Shown here piece after piece: positions 18,788-29,092 of a stretch of DNA of 64,000 bases. The notes under the pieces are model-generated. The model had not been told where the DNA came from. It did no database searches and saw nothing but the letters and a program-made list of their open reading frames with translations. Made by a program: the position numbers and the translations under genes. The stretch's first letter is position 1; the number at the start of each line of letters is the position of its first letter. The DNA comes from Clostridiales bacterium (GTDB lineage Bacteria > Bacillota > Clostridia > Lachnospirales > Lachnospiraceae), in assembly GCA_012735495.1 (NCBI GenBank), contig JAAYHD010000032.1, positions 43,762-107,761 of the forward strand, read 5' to 3'.

Positions 18788-19030
18788 CTATATATAGAAG
18801 TCTTCAAGCTCTTCGTCAAGTGTTCCGTTCTCGTAGTGCTTGATCCAGTTTGTCTTAGCCCCCTTCTTTCGTGATGCGGAGTGTCCGCGCCTGTCATACT
18901 CATCATATAAAAGTTTCTTGCTCATTGCTCTCTTTTCCCGCTCAATTCGCTTCATAGTCTGATATTTGGCCATCTGCGGATCAATGGGAATCCTGCTGTT
19001 GCTCTCATTTGGCCCTGTGGTAGCCACCAA
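18788..19030 (-). CDS. Small charged hypothetical protein
   Basis: 80-aa ORF with RBS-like GAGAGGGG ahead of a TTG/GTG start, followed by a terminator; no family recognised. Confidence 0.5.
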   Translation of the reverse strand: MVATTGPNESNSRIPIDPQMAKYQTMKRIEREKRAMSKKLLYDEYDRRGHSASRKKGAKTNWIKHYENGTLDEELEDFYI

Positions 19031-19227
19031 AATTTACCCCTCTCTTTAATAATAATTAGTAATATTAAGTTGTCACATTTAATTTTAAAATATTTTAAGT
19101 TAAAGTCAATATTTATTTGTTTTAAATATATGTTTTACACTTGCATTTTTTGCCTACATCTGATACATTTTATGTATATTCTTCTAATGATATCATTAGG
19201 GGAAAATTCTAAAAGTGAGGTAATAAT

Positions 19228-19587
19228 ATGAACGGACACAATCATAACGATAACTGCGGATGCGGTCACGATGACATGTACGATTACATTACATTGTCCC
19301 TGGACGATGGTACGGAACTGCAATGTGTTGTGCTTGAAATTTTTACGGTAGACGATAAAGAGTATATTGCTCTTCAACCTATAGACGGGGAAGAGGATGA
19401 TAATGTTTTTCTATATCGCTTTATCCAGGAAAATGAAGACGATGAACCTCAACTCCTGAACATCGAGGATGATGAGGAATTCGAGGCGGTTGCGGATGCA
19501 TTCGAAGAAATACTGGACACCCGGGAGTTCGACGAAATATTTGATGAGGACGCCGAAGAGTACGACTTTGACGAGGATGATGAATAG
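19228..19587 (+). CDS. DUF1292 domain-containing protein
   Basis: YITLSLDDGTELQCVVLEIFTVDDKEYIALQPIDGEEDDNVFLYRFIQ: DUF1292 pattern, acidic tail. Confidence 0.85.
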   Translation: MNGHNHNDNCGCGHDDMYDYITLSLDDGTELQCVVLEIFTVDDKEYIALQPIDGEEDDNVFLYRFIQENEDDEPQLLNIEDDEEFEAVADAFEEILDTREFDEIFDEDAEEYDFDEDDE

Positions 19588-19648
19588 TAATCCGATATTG
19601 TCAGGGTGCTTTGATGCCAGGCATGGCATCACGGCACCCTTTCTTATT

Positions 19649-21484
19649 TTATCCGCGCTCACCGGTTTCCGCTATGAATCGGGACGGAGACATGGACTTG
19701 TTATAGCGCTGCCCGCAGCTGAATATATACAGCTTGTTCTTAGCCCTGGTCATTGCCACGTAAAACAGCCTTCTCTCTTCTTCGATGCTTTCAGGAAGCA
19801 CCGACTTTTTATGGGGCATTATGCCTTCATTTGCATCCATAATGAAAACTGTTGAAAACTCCAGGCCCTTTGAGCCATGCATGGTCATTATCCGGACTGC
19901 GTCGGCCTTATTGCCTGCCATTTTGGCAGCCTGCCTTATAAGCTCTTCTTTGTATTCCTCCATGAATGAAAACCATTCCGAATATGTGTTAAACCCTCTT
20001 GCGCTCTCCTGAAGCTCATCCAGGATGTCCGTAAGCTCCTCCGGTTTAATCCTGCGTTTTGCAGCATAATCCCTTAAGAATTCTTCATATCCTATTCCCC
20101 TTCGTATATACTGGATTGCAGCGTATGGCTTCATCCCTGAAAGCATGGCAAGATCATATTCCAGCTGCTCGATCCTGTCAAGCATCCATTTCTTGTCCTC
20201 ATAATACTCTTTAATCTCTTCAATGCTTGTGTTGGGGCTGTCAAAGCATTCCCTTTCAATATACCGTACCGGCCTGTTGATAATTCTTAAGAACAGTCCA
20301 CGGTCGGTCCCACCCGTCGCTATCCTAATGTAGGACAGTATATCCCGGGTAATCCAATGATCATAGATGTTCGGCAGGCTGTCCCCCGCAATGAACGGTA
20401 TGTTATATTCAATAAGCTTTTGAATTATTGCTCCCGCTCCCAGGTTCGTCCGCACAAGTATGCATATGTCGGATAAAGATTCGTTTTGCTTCGCAAGCAA
20501 AAGAATTTCTTCCGCAAGCTTTGTATTTTGCTCCGTCATGGAATCAAAATGCCTTAAGACAACCTCACCGCCTTTTTTCGAATGGGCGGAAATCTCCTTT
20601 TCAAACCGGTTTTTGTTGTGGGAAATCAGATTACATGCCGCACTTACGATATGATTATCAGACCTGTAATTGACATTGAGAAGAACCTTTTTACAATCGG
20701 GATGGTCCGACGGGAAGTTCAACATAATTTCCGGCTTTGCGCCCCGGAATCGGTAAATGGACTGGTCATCGTCCCCCACGATAAACAGGTTGTTTTCAGG
20801 CGCAGCCAGCATCCTGACAATATCATACTGGAGTATATTGATGTCCTGGAATTCGTCTATAAGAATATATTTGAATTTGCTCTGCCACAGCTTTAAGATG
20901 TCCGGCCTTTCGGACAGAAGCTTGCAGCACATGACCAGCATATCGTCATAATCTATCTTTTTGAGCCTTTGAAGCCTTTTATTATATTCCCTGTAGATGT
21001 TTCTGAAAACCTCGTCCCCGCAGCTCATGGAATAATAAGCGGAAATATCCATCCTGTTGCCCTTTACCAGGCTTATTTCGGATAACAGCTCCGAAACAAA
21101 TTCCTTCTCATCCTCATACCCCTGCCCCATCATGGACAGGATATTTCTAAGACATGCCCGCTTTTCGTCCTCGCTTATTATGTTTTCGGGACTAAAGCCG
21201 TAGGCATGTCTTAATATTGCAAAGAAAACCGCATGGAATGTCCCAAAGCTAACACCCGTACTGCCAACACCCAGCAGCCTTAAGAACCGCTCCTTCATCT
21301 CCCCCGCCGCGGCCCTGGTAAATGTAATAACCAGGATATTCTCTTCAGGTATATTGTATTCCCGAATCAAATACCTCGTCCGCTCGGTAATCACCAGAGT
21401 CTTTCCGGAGCCGGGACCGGCCAGCACCATCATTGGTCCGTCCTTGTGGCGTATGGCCGTCTTCTGAGCCCGGTTCAGATTCAT
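19649..21484 (-). CDS. UvrD/Rep/PcrA-family ATP-dependent helicase
   Basis: [86 protein letters not shown]. Confidence 0.95.
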   Translation of the reverse strand: MNLNRAQKTAIRHKDGPMMVLAGPGSGKTLVITERTRYLIREYNIPEENILVITFTRAAAGEMKERFLRLLGVGSTGVSFGTFHAVFFAILRHAYGFSPENIISEDEKRACLRNILSMMGQGYEDEKEFVSELLSEISLVKGNRMDISAYYSMSCGDEVFRNIYREYNKRLQRLKKIDYDDMLVMCCKLLSERPDILKLWQSKFKYILIDEFQDINILQYDIVRMLAAPENNLFIVGDDDQSIYRFRGAKPEIMLNFPSDHPDCKKVLLNVNYRSDNHIVSAACNLISHNKNRFEKEISAHSKKGGEVVLRHFDSMTEQNTKLAEEILLLAKQNESLSDICILVRTNLGAGAIIQKLIEYNIPFIAGDSLPNIYDHWITRDILSYIRIATGGTDRGLFLRIINRPVRYIERECFDSPNTSIEEIKEYYEDKKWMLDRIEQLEYDLAMLSGMKPYAAIQYIRRGIGYEEFLRDYAAKRRIKPEELTDILDELQESARGFNTYSEWFSFMEEYKEELIRQAAKMAGNKADAVRIMTMHGSKGLEFSTVFIMDANEGIMPHKKSVLPESIEEERRLFYVAMTRAKNKLYIFSCGQRYNKSMSPSRFIAETGERG

Positions 21485-22974
21485 CTGCCCAATGCCTTGT
21501 TCAGCTTGTCGATGGCAATCCTTATACGTCTTAAGCTTTCCTCTTTGCCGAGGATGCTCATGATCTCATAAGCGCCTCCGGGTGTTGACTGCTTGCCTGA
21601 TACGGCCGTTCTTACAGGCCAAAGAGCTTGCCCGTTTTTTATTTGCTTTTCTTCGATGTAGGATTTTATGATCTCCTCGATGGAAGCTTCGGAATAATCC
21701 TCCAAAGCCTCAAACCTGGGCAGAAGCTCATTCAATACAACCAGCGAGCTTTCCGTATCAGTCTTCATCTTCTTGTGGGTGAACATCTCCGCGTCATATT
21801 CGGGAAGCTCTTCAAAAAAATCTATCAGGGAACCGATATCACACAGGGTTTCTATTCTTGTCTTTACAAGGCTTGCTATCTTCCTGAAATCCAGTTCTTT
21901 TTTAATAACTGCCTTGATATATGGAAGGGCCATGTTATAGAACCTGTCCTCATCCATCATCTTAATATATTCACCGTTCATCCAGCGAAGCTTGACCATA
22001 TCGAATACCGCGGGAGACTTGTTTATGTTGTGGTAGTCAAACTCCCTAATCAGCTCCTCAAGAGACATGATTTCATTGTTGCTTGGAGGGCTCCATCCAA
22101 GCAGAGCTACAAAGTTTATGATAGCCTCCGATATGAATCCCTGCTCGAGCAGATCCTCGTATGACGAGTGGCCGCTTCGCTTGCTGAGCTTTTTGTGCTC
22201 CTCATTTGTAATCAAGGGAAGATGCACATATACAGGCTCTTCCCAGCCGAAGGCCTGGTAAAGCCTGGTGTATTTCGGAGTGGAGGACAAATACTCATTT
22301 CCCCTCACTACATGGGTAATTCCCATAAGATGGTCATCAACCACATTTGCGAAGTTATAAGTGGGGAAACCGTCCGACTTAATTAGAATCATGTCGTCCA
22401 ACTCTTCATTGCTTACGGTAATGTCCCCATATATGACATCATGGAAAGTGGTTGTTCCTTCCTCGGGAATATTCTGACGTATTACATAGGGTATTCCGGC
22501 CGCCAGCTTCTCCTCTACCTCTTCCTTGGATAGGTGGAGGCAATGCTTGTCGTACTTGGTGATTTCCTTAACCTCGTCATCCTCATCACCCTCGTCCGCG
22601 CTGCTGACGGATATTTTCAGAGAAGCCAGGCGCTCCTTGGTACAGAAGCAGTAATATGCCGCTCCCTTATCAATCAGCTCCTTGGCATACTTCATGTAAA
22701 TGCCCGCCTTAACCCTTTCGCTTTGCACGTAAGGACCGCATCCGCCGTCCTTGTCGGGGCCTTCGTCATGAATCAGCCCCGTACTTTCAAGAGTACGGTA
22801 AATAATATCTATTGCCCCGTCAACGTAACGTTCCTGGTCCGTATCCTCGATGCGCAATATAAATGTGCCGCCCTCATGCTTGGCAATCAGGTATTCATAA
22901 AGGGCAGTTCTTAAATTGCCAACATGCATCCTGCCGGTCGGACTCGGTGCAAACCTGGTCCTGATTTTCTTCAT
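21481..22974 (-). CDS. gltX: Glutamate--tRNA ligase
   Basis: [54 protein letters not shown]. Confidence 0.96.
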   Translation of the reverse strand: MKKIRTRFAPSPTGRMHVGNLRTALYEYLIAKHEGGTFILRIEDTDQERYVDGAIDIIYRTLESTGLIHDEGPDKDGGCGPYVQSERVKAGIYMKYAKELIDKGAAYYCFCTKERLASLKISVSSADEGDEDDEVKEITKYDKHCLHLSKEEVEEKLAAGIPYVIRQNIPEEGTTTFHDVIYGDITVSNEELDDMILIKSDGFPTYNFANVVDDHLMGITHVVRGNEYLSSTPKYTRLYQAFGWEEPVYVHLPLITNEEHKKLSKRSGHSSYEDLLEQGFISEAIINFVALLGWSPPSNNEIMSLEELIREFDYHNINKSPAVFDMVKLRWMNGEYIKMMDEDRFYNMALPYIKAVIKKELDFRKIASLVKTRIETLCDIGSLIDFFEELPEYDAEMFTHKKMKTDTESSLVVLNELLPRFEALEDYSEASIEEIIKSYIEEKQIKNGQALWPVRTAVSGKQSTPGGAYEIMSILGKEESLRRIRIAIDKLNKALGR

Positions 22975-22993
22975 GTCAATCTTCCTCTCTGTT

Positions 22994-23461
22994 TTAGTAG
23001 CTGTAATCCTTGAATAAATCGTAGTACTGCCGGCTCATTTCCTCATCCAGCATCTCCTGGAATGTCGGGCTTTTCATAAGCAACATAACCATGATAAACA
23101 CCAGCATGCCTATAACAAAGGTAATAGCCATATATACTAATGTTGCCCTGGCCCAGTTCCTTTTACTCTCGGCCGCGTTTTTATCAAGCGCCCAAACTAA
23201 AAGCATTACAAAGAAAACCAATCCTCCCACACATGGAATAAACAAAAGGAGATATGTACCAAGCCAGTTTCCGAATGAAACCGGTTCCTGATTGCTGTTA
23301 AGATCTACTGTCCGTACCGTTGTATAAGCCGGACCCTGTGTACCGGAATCCTCCGTTCTTCCTTGACCGGGGTTGAAATTCTCCCTGAAGGAAGCTCCAC
23401 AGTATTCGCAAAAGTTCGCATTTTCATTGTCGGTGCTTCTTCCGCAGGAATTGCATACCAT
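22994..23461 (-). CDS. Zinc-ribbon domain membrane protein
   Basis: [22 protein letters not shown] zinc ribbon, then two predicted TM segments. Confidence 0.75.
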   Translation of the reverse strand: MVCNSCGRSTDNENANFCEYCGASFRENFNPGQGRTEDSGTQGPAYTTVRTVDLNSNQEPVSFGNWLGTYLLLFIPCVGGLVFFVMLLVWALDKNAAESKRNWARATLVYMAITFVIGMLVFIMVMLLMKSPTFQEMLDEEMSRQYYDLFKDYSY

Positions 23462-23540
23462 GGTATTCACCTCGTTTAGCATTTTCTCTCATTATAACAT
23501 ATCAAAAGCAAAAATCAATTGTACAGGAAATTACAGACAG

Positions 23541-23592
23541 AAAAAAAATGGACACACCGGTAGGTTTTGCACGAAGCATTTTCCGGTATGCC
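23541..23592 (-). terminator. Rho-independent terminator of the MacB-like ABC operon
   Basis: Minus strand GGCATACCGG...CCGGTGTGTCC followed by ATTTTTTTTCTG. Confidence 0.65.
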
Positions 23593-23630
23593 CGATATGG
23601 CTTTTTATTAATTCCATGTGTATTCCGTTA

Positions 23631-24995
23631 TTAATTTTCGGTTCTGATGGCCTCAATGGCACTTATCTTTGTTGCTCGCCTTGCCGGGAAGTAGCCTGAC
23701 AGCAGGCCTACCACCACTGATATTCCCAGGCCTAAAAGCGGCAGGTACAGTGGAATAATCGAGTATGAAACTTCCGCCACTTCAGTGCCTCCCAAATACG
23801 AACCGCCTCTGTTTACCAATGCGCCAAACAGCGGTTTGCCATATTTGTTAATCAGATAGGAAGCCAGGTAGCTGAATCCGACGCCGATCACCCCTCCGAT
23901 GAAACCAATCATTCCCGCTTCATACAGGAACAGCATGCGTATGTCCTTGACGACGCATCCCAAAACCTTCATAATGCCGATTTCCTTGGTCCTTTCGTAA
24001 ATGGACATGACCATGGTATTGGCAATACTGATGGCCGATACGAACATGGATACCGCGCCAAGGAACAGGAATATGAGCTGCAGGGTCTTGGACGCTTCAA
24101 TTGTAGGCTTAAGATACTGCATGAGGCTGTTGGACTGGTAGCCCATTTCCTTTATCTTATCCTGTACTTCCTCGACATGATCGATATTATCGACATTGAG
24201 CATGATCTGCTGGTACTCATCCAATTCCTTCATGGCTTTTTTTCTGTCATCAAGGGTCAGGGTATTGCAGTACTGCATGTATATCTTTTCAAAATACTCC
24301 AGGTCCATATATGCATTGTAGTCATATTCCGCCTTGGTTTCCACCATCTTGGCCACGTTGGTCAAAGGAAGCATAAACTCCTTCCTCCTCGGGTTCCTCT
24401 GGTACCGCCATTCATCGAATTTAAAGAAAATCTTATCCTTCTGAAGGTCAACCTGTTTATATTTCACATTCATCCATGAGGTCGGATTGCTTTCATAGAA
24501 TTCCCACGGCTGGTTGTATCCGAACACAATTGTGCTGTTGTCCTCATCATTTGGATATTCGCCGAACATAAGCTCAGGAAATTCAAATGCTTCAAACACC
24601 GACCTGTCCATAACCATTATGTTAGCACCGGATTCATACTTTCCCGAAATATACCTGCCATAAATGTATATTACAGGCGTCACAGCCCTAACGTGGTCCA
24701 TGGCTCTAATTTGCTCAACCAAATCCTTTGTAAGCTTCTGCTCCTGGCCGCCCACCCAATTGCCGTTATCATCATAAATAGCGCCATAGGTATCTATGGT
24801 TATTGTGGTCAGGCTGCCGTATTCCTTAACCTGTTTTTCAAAGCTTCTGTCCATTCCATGGCCTATGGATATTGTTATGATTATAAACAAACAGCCTATC
24901 ACAACACCAAGAACCGTCAAAATGGTCCGCACTTTCCTTCTGAACAGGTTTTTTAGCCCCATTCGAAGCAAATCACTAATCCTCATACAAATCAA
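23631..24995 (-). CDS. MacB/FtsX-type ABC transporter permease
   Basis: LLRMGLKNLFRRKVRTILTVLGVVIGCLFIIITISIG..., ERTKEIGIMKVLGC, GYFPARRATKISAIEAIRTEN. Confidence 0.92.
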   Translation of the reverse strand: MICMRISDLLRMGLKNLFRRKVRTILTVLGVVIGCLFIIITISIGHGMDRSFEKQVKEYGSLTTITIDTYGAIYDDNGNWVGGQEQKLTKDLVEQIRAMDHVRAVTPVIYIYGRYISGKYESGANIMVMDRSVFEAFEFPELMFGEYPNDEDNSTIVFGYNQPWEFYESNPTSWMNVKYKQVDLQKDKIFFKFDEWRYQRNPRRKEFMLPLTNVAKMVETKAEYDYNAYMDLEYFEKIYMQYCNTLTLDDRKKAMKELDEYQQIMLNVDNIDHVEEVQDKIKEMGYQSNSLMQYLKPTIEASKTLQLIFLFLGAVSMFVSAISIANTMVMSIYERTKEIGIMKVLGCVVKDIRMLFLYEAGMIGFIGGVIGVGFSYLASYLINKYGKPLFGALVNRGGSYLGGTEVAEVSYSIIPLYLPLLGLGISVVVGLLSGYFPARRATKISAIEAIRTEN

Positions 24996-25512
24996 TTCCT
25001 TTTTTGATTTTCAACTTGGCTAACAGTACTCCGATTACAATGCTGACAACCAGTACTGCGGCAGAAATACCGATAACAAACGGCCATGAGGAAAGCAGCG
25101 GATCCTTCACCTCTCCCATTCCGGTTTCAGTGCCGTAATCAATATAACCACCATCGATATATCCACCATCGATATATCCCGGATCTATGTATCCGTCATC
25201 TATGTACCCGCCATCGACGAAACCCGGATCCATAATAAATTCTTCATCAGAAACACCCGGGTCAATATAGTCTCCTTCTACAGCGGACTCGGAGTCCTCA
25301 TTTATTACGTCGCCTTCAAGAGTTTCCTCCTCATAAACCTCCTCACCGGCATTGCCGGCATCGGAAGCCTGTCTGTCAACCTCGGCATCGGTCTTCATCT
25401 CACCCGATGTTTCCGATGGTCCCGTTATAGGTTCAATTTGAATGTCAACCGTATTATTTGCTATTAAATATAATCCACTCATAGTATCCTCCAATCTATC
25501 CATAAACTGCAA
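24976..25512 (-). CDS. Acidic single-TM protein with Gly-Tyr-Ile-Asp pentapeptide repeats
   Basis: ...MDPGFVDGGYIDDGYIDPGYIDGGYIDGGYIDYG... then TM WPFVIGISAAVLVVSIVIGVLLAKLKIKKG; sits between CARDB protein and permease genes, overlapping the permease start. Confidence 0.75.
   Translation of the reverse strand: MQFMDRLEDTMSGLYLIANNTVDIQIEPITGPSETSGEMKTDAEVDRQASDAGNAGEEVYEEETLEGDVINEDSESAVEGDYIDPGVSDEEFIMDPGFVDGGYIDDGYIDPGYIDGGYIDGGYIDYGTETGMGEVKDPLLSSWPFVIGISAAVLVVSIVIGVLLAKLKIKKGIDLYED
25138..25230 (-). repeat. 15-bp coding tandem repeat encoding GYIDx
   Basis: Degenerate repeats of (ccaccatcgatatat)-type units, about six copies. Confidence 0.8.
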
Positions 25513-25559
25513 TATATATACGCATTTATTCCCCGGTTCCGCCTTTCATGCCGGCATTA

Positions 25560-28022
25560 TCAATACATATCTTCCTTGCTGCGGAGCTTGCGCTTGTAGA
25601 TATTGACAACAACCTTCCTGGAAACAGGTATGAAGATAACCAGTATGGCTGCCTGTATAGCTATGAATGCCCACAGCGGCATGATTTCCTTCTTGGGCTG
25701 CGGCACATCCGGATTGAATACATCCACATCGCCGTCACCACCTCCGGGATACCAGCCCCCGGAGTCCTGGCCCATTACCGACCACTCAAATTCCTTCGTA
25801 TAAACCTGTTCATCCCCGTTGCTGTCCTCAAATGTTATTTTGATAACTCCGTACGCCAATCCTTCCACATTCGGAATTACCTCAAATTCCACATAGGAGC
25901 GTTCACCGGCATTTACATTGCCTATATAAAACATGTTGCCGTTGGAGATCATGAAATCCCCTTCAACCATTGCCGTAACATTGTTCAATGTGGATTTGCC
26001 CATGTTATAAAACTCGAAGGAAATGCTTGCAGGCATTCCTACCTTGACGCCCTCATCCCATGAGTAAAGACTTACGTAATCAACTACGGGACGGGCATTT
26101 TCCACAACCTGCAGTTTCAGCTTATGCTCTTCAACCTCGCCAATCTTACCGGTCTGGGGATTTGGCTTTATGCCGTCATACTCGTACTCTATCGTGACAT
26201 ATATGGGATATGCTCCTGTTGCAGTATCGGACTTAATCTTCATTTCCAAGGAGTCGGAATAGACCTCTCCCGGGCCGATCTTGCTTACAAAGAAGCTGTT
26301 GCTTCCCTGGGTAACCGAGAACACCTCGCTGCCCATCTGGGATTCTCCTGATATAGTGATTATTATGTTCTTGGCGGCAACCGATGAATGGGTATTGCGT
26401 ATTTCAAAATTAAAATTGAATATGCTGCCTGCCCTAAGCTCTTCGATATCTGCTTCATATTTGCTTACTATAAGCCTTGGCTTGCTGGCGCTGCCCAAAT
26501 CATTCTGAATATCCAATACGGGTATGTGTATGTCAATAATGTCCCCGCCGCCAAGATATGTGTAAGCAACCGTCAGATAACTCATTCCTTCCGGTGCGTC
26601 CTCGGAAACGGTCAACGGAATTGTGATTCTCTTGGTTTCTCCGCCCTTAAACTCACCAATGTATATGTAAGGGTCAGTATTTACCGGTATAAATGTATTG
26701 TTGGAGAGATTCTTGACCGAAACCTTGAATTCGTTAAGAGTTACATTACTCTTGTTTACAATATCAAACGAAACATCCAGTCTTTCTCCCGCCTCGGGCT
26801 TTTCCGGGGATTGGGAAACATTTGTTATCAGGATTATAGGCGTTCCTTCGTCGGGAATTACCTCTTCCTCAATATACGGGTATATTGTAACCGAAGATTC
26901 ATACTCTACACCGTCCGCATCAAAATAAGCGAACTTGAGATTAATCGGATACAGGCCGCCGTGATTTTTCTTTGCTACAAGCAGCGGCAGTTCAACCTCT
27001 ATCGTCTCCCCTGCCTTAACATTATTTGTTTCAATAAATTCCGTGTAATAATCCTTTATAAATGTCGAAGGTCCGATGTTTGACTCATCCATAAAAATAC
27101 GGGGATTAACAGCGGTGCTTCCTCCGTCGTTGACTATCTTGAGCACCAATCCCATCCTGTCTCCGGCCTTGGCGGATTCATTGTATCTAAATCCGCTTAA
27201 GTTAAGGGCCGGCGCTTTCTGGTTCTCAACGAGCGTTACGTATATCTCATGGCTGTCGGAAAGCTCGGTGCCGTCATCCATTTTATATGTAAATGTCACT
27301 GTCAGTGTCTTAAGCCCCGTCTCCGCCGTCGGCAGAACCTTTATAGGCAAACTTAACGGTATATCCTTGCCCGGAAGGACATCATCCACCTTGATCTTCT
27401 TGGTGGGGTATCCTGCTATCATGCCGGTGTTTGCATAATCAACGCTTGCATATACGCTCCTGGCGGCTATCTCGCCTACGTTGCGGACAACAAACGACAG
27501 GGTCATATCCTGGCCTATGGTCGGATTGTTTATTTTAATATCATTTACCGTTAGCTGTGCGGGTTCCTTCTCCTTAAGTATCTGCGTCATAACGGTTAGG
27601 GAAGCGTCCACCGTCTTCCCTATGGCATTGCCCTGAATAAAGAATTCGATAGGGTAAACCCCGATCTTTGCGGAATCAGGTACGATTACTTCTATTTCTA
27701 TGTACTGGTTCAATAAAGCGTAGTATATTGTTCCAAGAACATAATCGGTGCCCTCAGTCCTCAGGATCGGTGTTGATATCTTATAAGGCGTAGACGATCC
27801 GTCCACGGTAATAACAACCGATGAGATATCGGCTCCTACGGCCTTTATGGGTATAAGAAGCTTTTTTGTTTCACCGGGAACAAGAACAATATTCTCCGGC
27901 TTGGGGTTTATAACGCCGACATCCGTCTGCGCGTGCGCCGGTCCGCCGTTTCCAAAGGCACTCATAATCAGCATTAACAGTGATAAACCTATTGTTATCA
28001 AACCTTTAGCTTTCCTCTTCAT
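25560..28022 (-). CDS. Secreted/anchored CARDB-repeat (COG1361 S-layer-like) protein
   Basis: Signal peptide, repeated Ig-like CARDB units (e.g. DMTLSFVVRNVGEIAARSVYASVD, ERLDVSFDIVNKSNVTLNEFKVSV, FNFNFEIRNTHSSVAAKNIIITI), C-terminal TM plus basic tail. Confidence 0.85.
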   Translation of the reverse strand: MKRKAKGLITIGLSLLMLIMSAFGNGGPAHAQTDVGVINPKPENIVLVPGETKKLLIPIKAVGADISSVVITVDGSSTPYKISTPILRTEGTDYVLGTIYYALLNQYIEIEVIVPDSAKIGVYPIEFFIQGNAIGKTVDASLTVMTQILKEKEPAQLTVNDIKINNPTIGQDMTLSFVVRNVGEIAARSVYASVDYANTGMIAGYPTKKIKVDDVLPGKDIPLSLPIKVLPTAETGLKTLTVTFTYKMDDGTELSDSHEIYVTLVENQKAPALNLSGFRYNESAKAGDRMGLVLKIVNDGGSTAVNPRIFMDESNIGPSTFIKDYYTEFIETNNVKAGETIEVELPLLVAKKNHGGLYPINLKFAYFDADGVEYESSVTIYPYIEEEVIPDEGTPIILITNVSQSPEKPEAGERLDVSFDIVNKSNVTLNEFKVSVKNLSNNTFIPVNTDPYIYIGEFKGGETKRITIPLTVSEDAPEGMSYLTVAYTYLGGGDIIDIHIPVLDIQNDLGSASKPRLIVSKYEADIEELRAGSIFNFNFEIRNTHSSVAAKNIIITISGESQMGSEVFSVTQGSNSFFVSKIGPGEVYSDSLEMKIKSDTATGAYPIYVTIEYEYDGIKPNPQTGKIGEVEEHKLKLQVVENARPVVDYVSLYSWDEGVKVGMPASISFEFYNMGKSTLNNVTAMVEGDFMISNGNMFYIGNVNAGERSYVEFEVIPNVEGLAYGVIKITFEDSNGDEQVYTKEFEWSVMGQDSGGWYPGGGDGDVDVFNPDVPQPKKEIMPLWAFIAIQAAILVIFIPVSRKVVVNIYKRKLRSKEDMY

Positions 28023-28104
28023 AATTATCCCTCTACTTCCTTTTTAATTCGATTTTTGTGCTTGTATTTTTCCTATATATGAATCTATTTAAATTCTCCC
28101 GATA

Positions 28105-28941
28105 TTATCCCGGGTTATGTGCCGGCAGGGCTTCCAAACCCTGTTCCGTCTGTCCGGTGTTTTCCTCCGGCCCGCCTGCTTCCGCTGTTTCCGCGGTTTC
28201 CGCCGTATTCCCGGCCAGCTGATCTACTATTTTCTCAATCCTTCCGTCCCTGATATGTATTATCCTGTCCGCATACATTGCCAGGTCCTTGTCATGGGTA
28301 ACCATCACGATTGTCTGATGGTTTGCCTTTGCCATGCCCTTTATCAGGTCCATGACCTCCCTGCTGGTCTTTGAATCCAGGTTACCCGTAGGCTCATCGG
28401 CAAACACAATCTCGGGATTGCTTACGAACGCCCTCGCAATGCCGACCCTTTGCTGCTGTCCGCCGCTCATTTCGGTGGGCTTATGTTTCAGGCGGTCGCC
28501 CAATCCTACATTGATAAGCATTTGCCTTGCCAGCCTGCGTCTTTTCTTCCTGTTCATGTGTTTGAACACCAGCGGCAGCTCCACGTTCTCCAGAGCAGTC
28601 ATTGAATTTAAAAGGTTATACGACTGGAACACGAAGCCCAGCGTGTTTTGCCTGAATTTGGCCAGCCCTCTTTCGCTCATTCTTTGAATGTTGTGCCCCT
28701 TTATCATTATCTGGCCTGCGGTGAGCTTTTCTATACCCGCCATCAGGTTCAACAGGGTGGACTTTCCCGAACCGGACGCTCCGTACAGGCATAAAAATTC
28801 GCCCCTTTTGACGTTAAAGCTTACGTCATCCACGGCAACAATCTTTTCCTTGCCCATCCTGTATATTTTTCTGGCATTTTTAACTTCTATTATATTTTCC
28901 GATTTATTGTTCCTGCTTTGTTTCAGCATATTTGTTATCAC
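28105..28941 (-). CDS. MacB/LolD-type ABC transporter ATP-binding protein
   Basis: ASGSGKSTLLNLMAGIEK, MSGGQQQRVGIARAFV, FADEPTGNLDSKT. Confidence 0.95.
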   Translation of the reverse strand: MITNMLKQSRNNKSENIIEVKNARKIYRMGKEKIVAVDDVSFNVKRGEFLCLYGASGSGKSTLLNLMAGIEKLTAGQIMIKGHNIQRMSERGLAKFRQNTLGFVFQSYNLLNSMTALENVELPLVFKHMNRKKRRRLARQMLINVGLGDRLKHKPTEMSGGQQQRVGIARAFVSNPEIVFADEPTGNLDSKTSREVMDLIKGMAKANHQTIVMVTHDKDLAMYADRIIHIRDGRIEKIVDQLAGNTAETAETAEAGGPEENTGQTEQGLEALPAHNPG

Positions 28942-29092
28942 GTCCTTTTACAGGCATGTAGTCTTTTATAATGAATGATACAATAAATAACTTAAATTAT
29001 GTCTAAATAAAATCTTAATTATTTCTTACATTTTCCTGTCCTGATAAATATTAGACGAATCAAATTCAATCCGGTATCCATATTTTTTTAAT

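Noticed and set aside
18592-18906. 104-aa minus-strand ORF overlapping the helicase 5' end and terminator
   Set aside because: Crosses a terminator and overlaps better-supported ORFs in other frames.
19649-21484. Defence island (DinG-like + UvrD-like helicases close together)
   Set aside because: No nuclease, restriction, toxin or other defence partners; genes are flanked by housekeeping loci (gltX, DUF1292).
25138-25230. Possible CRISPR array
   Set aside because: 15-bp contiguous repeats, in frame, no spacers; a coding minisatellite. No cas genes in the window.
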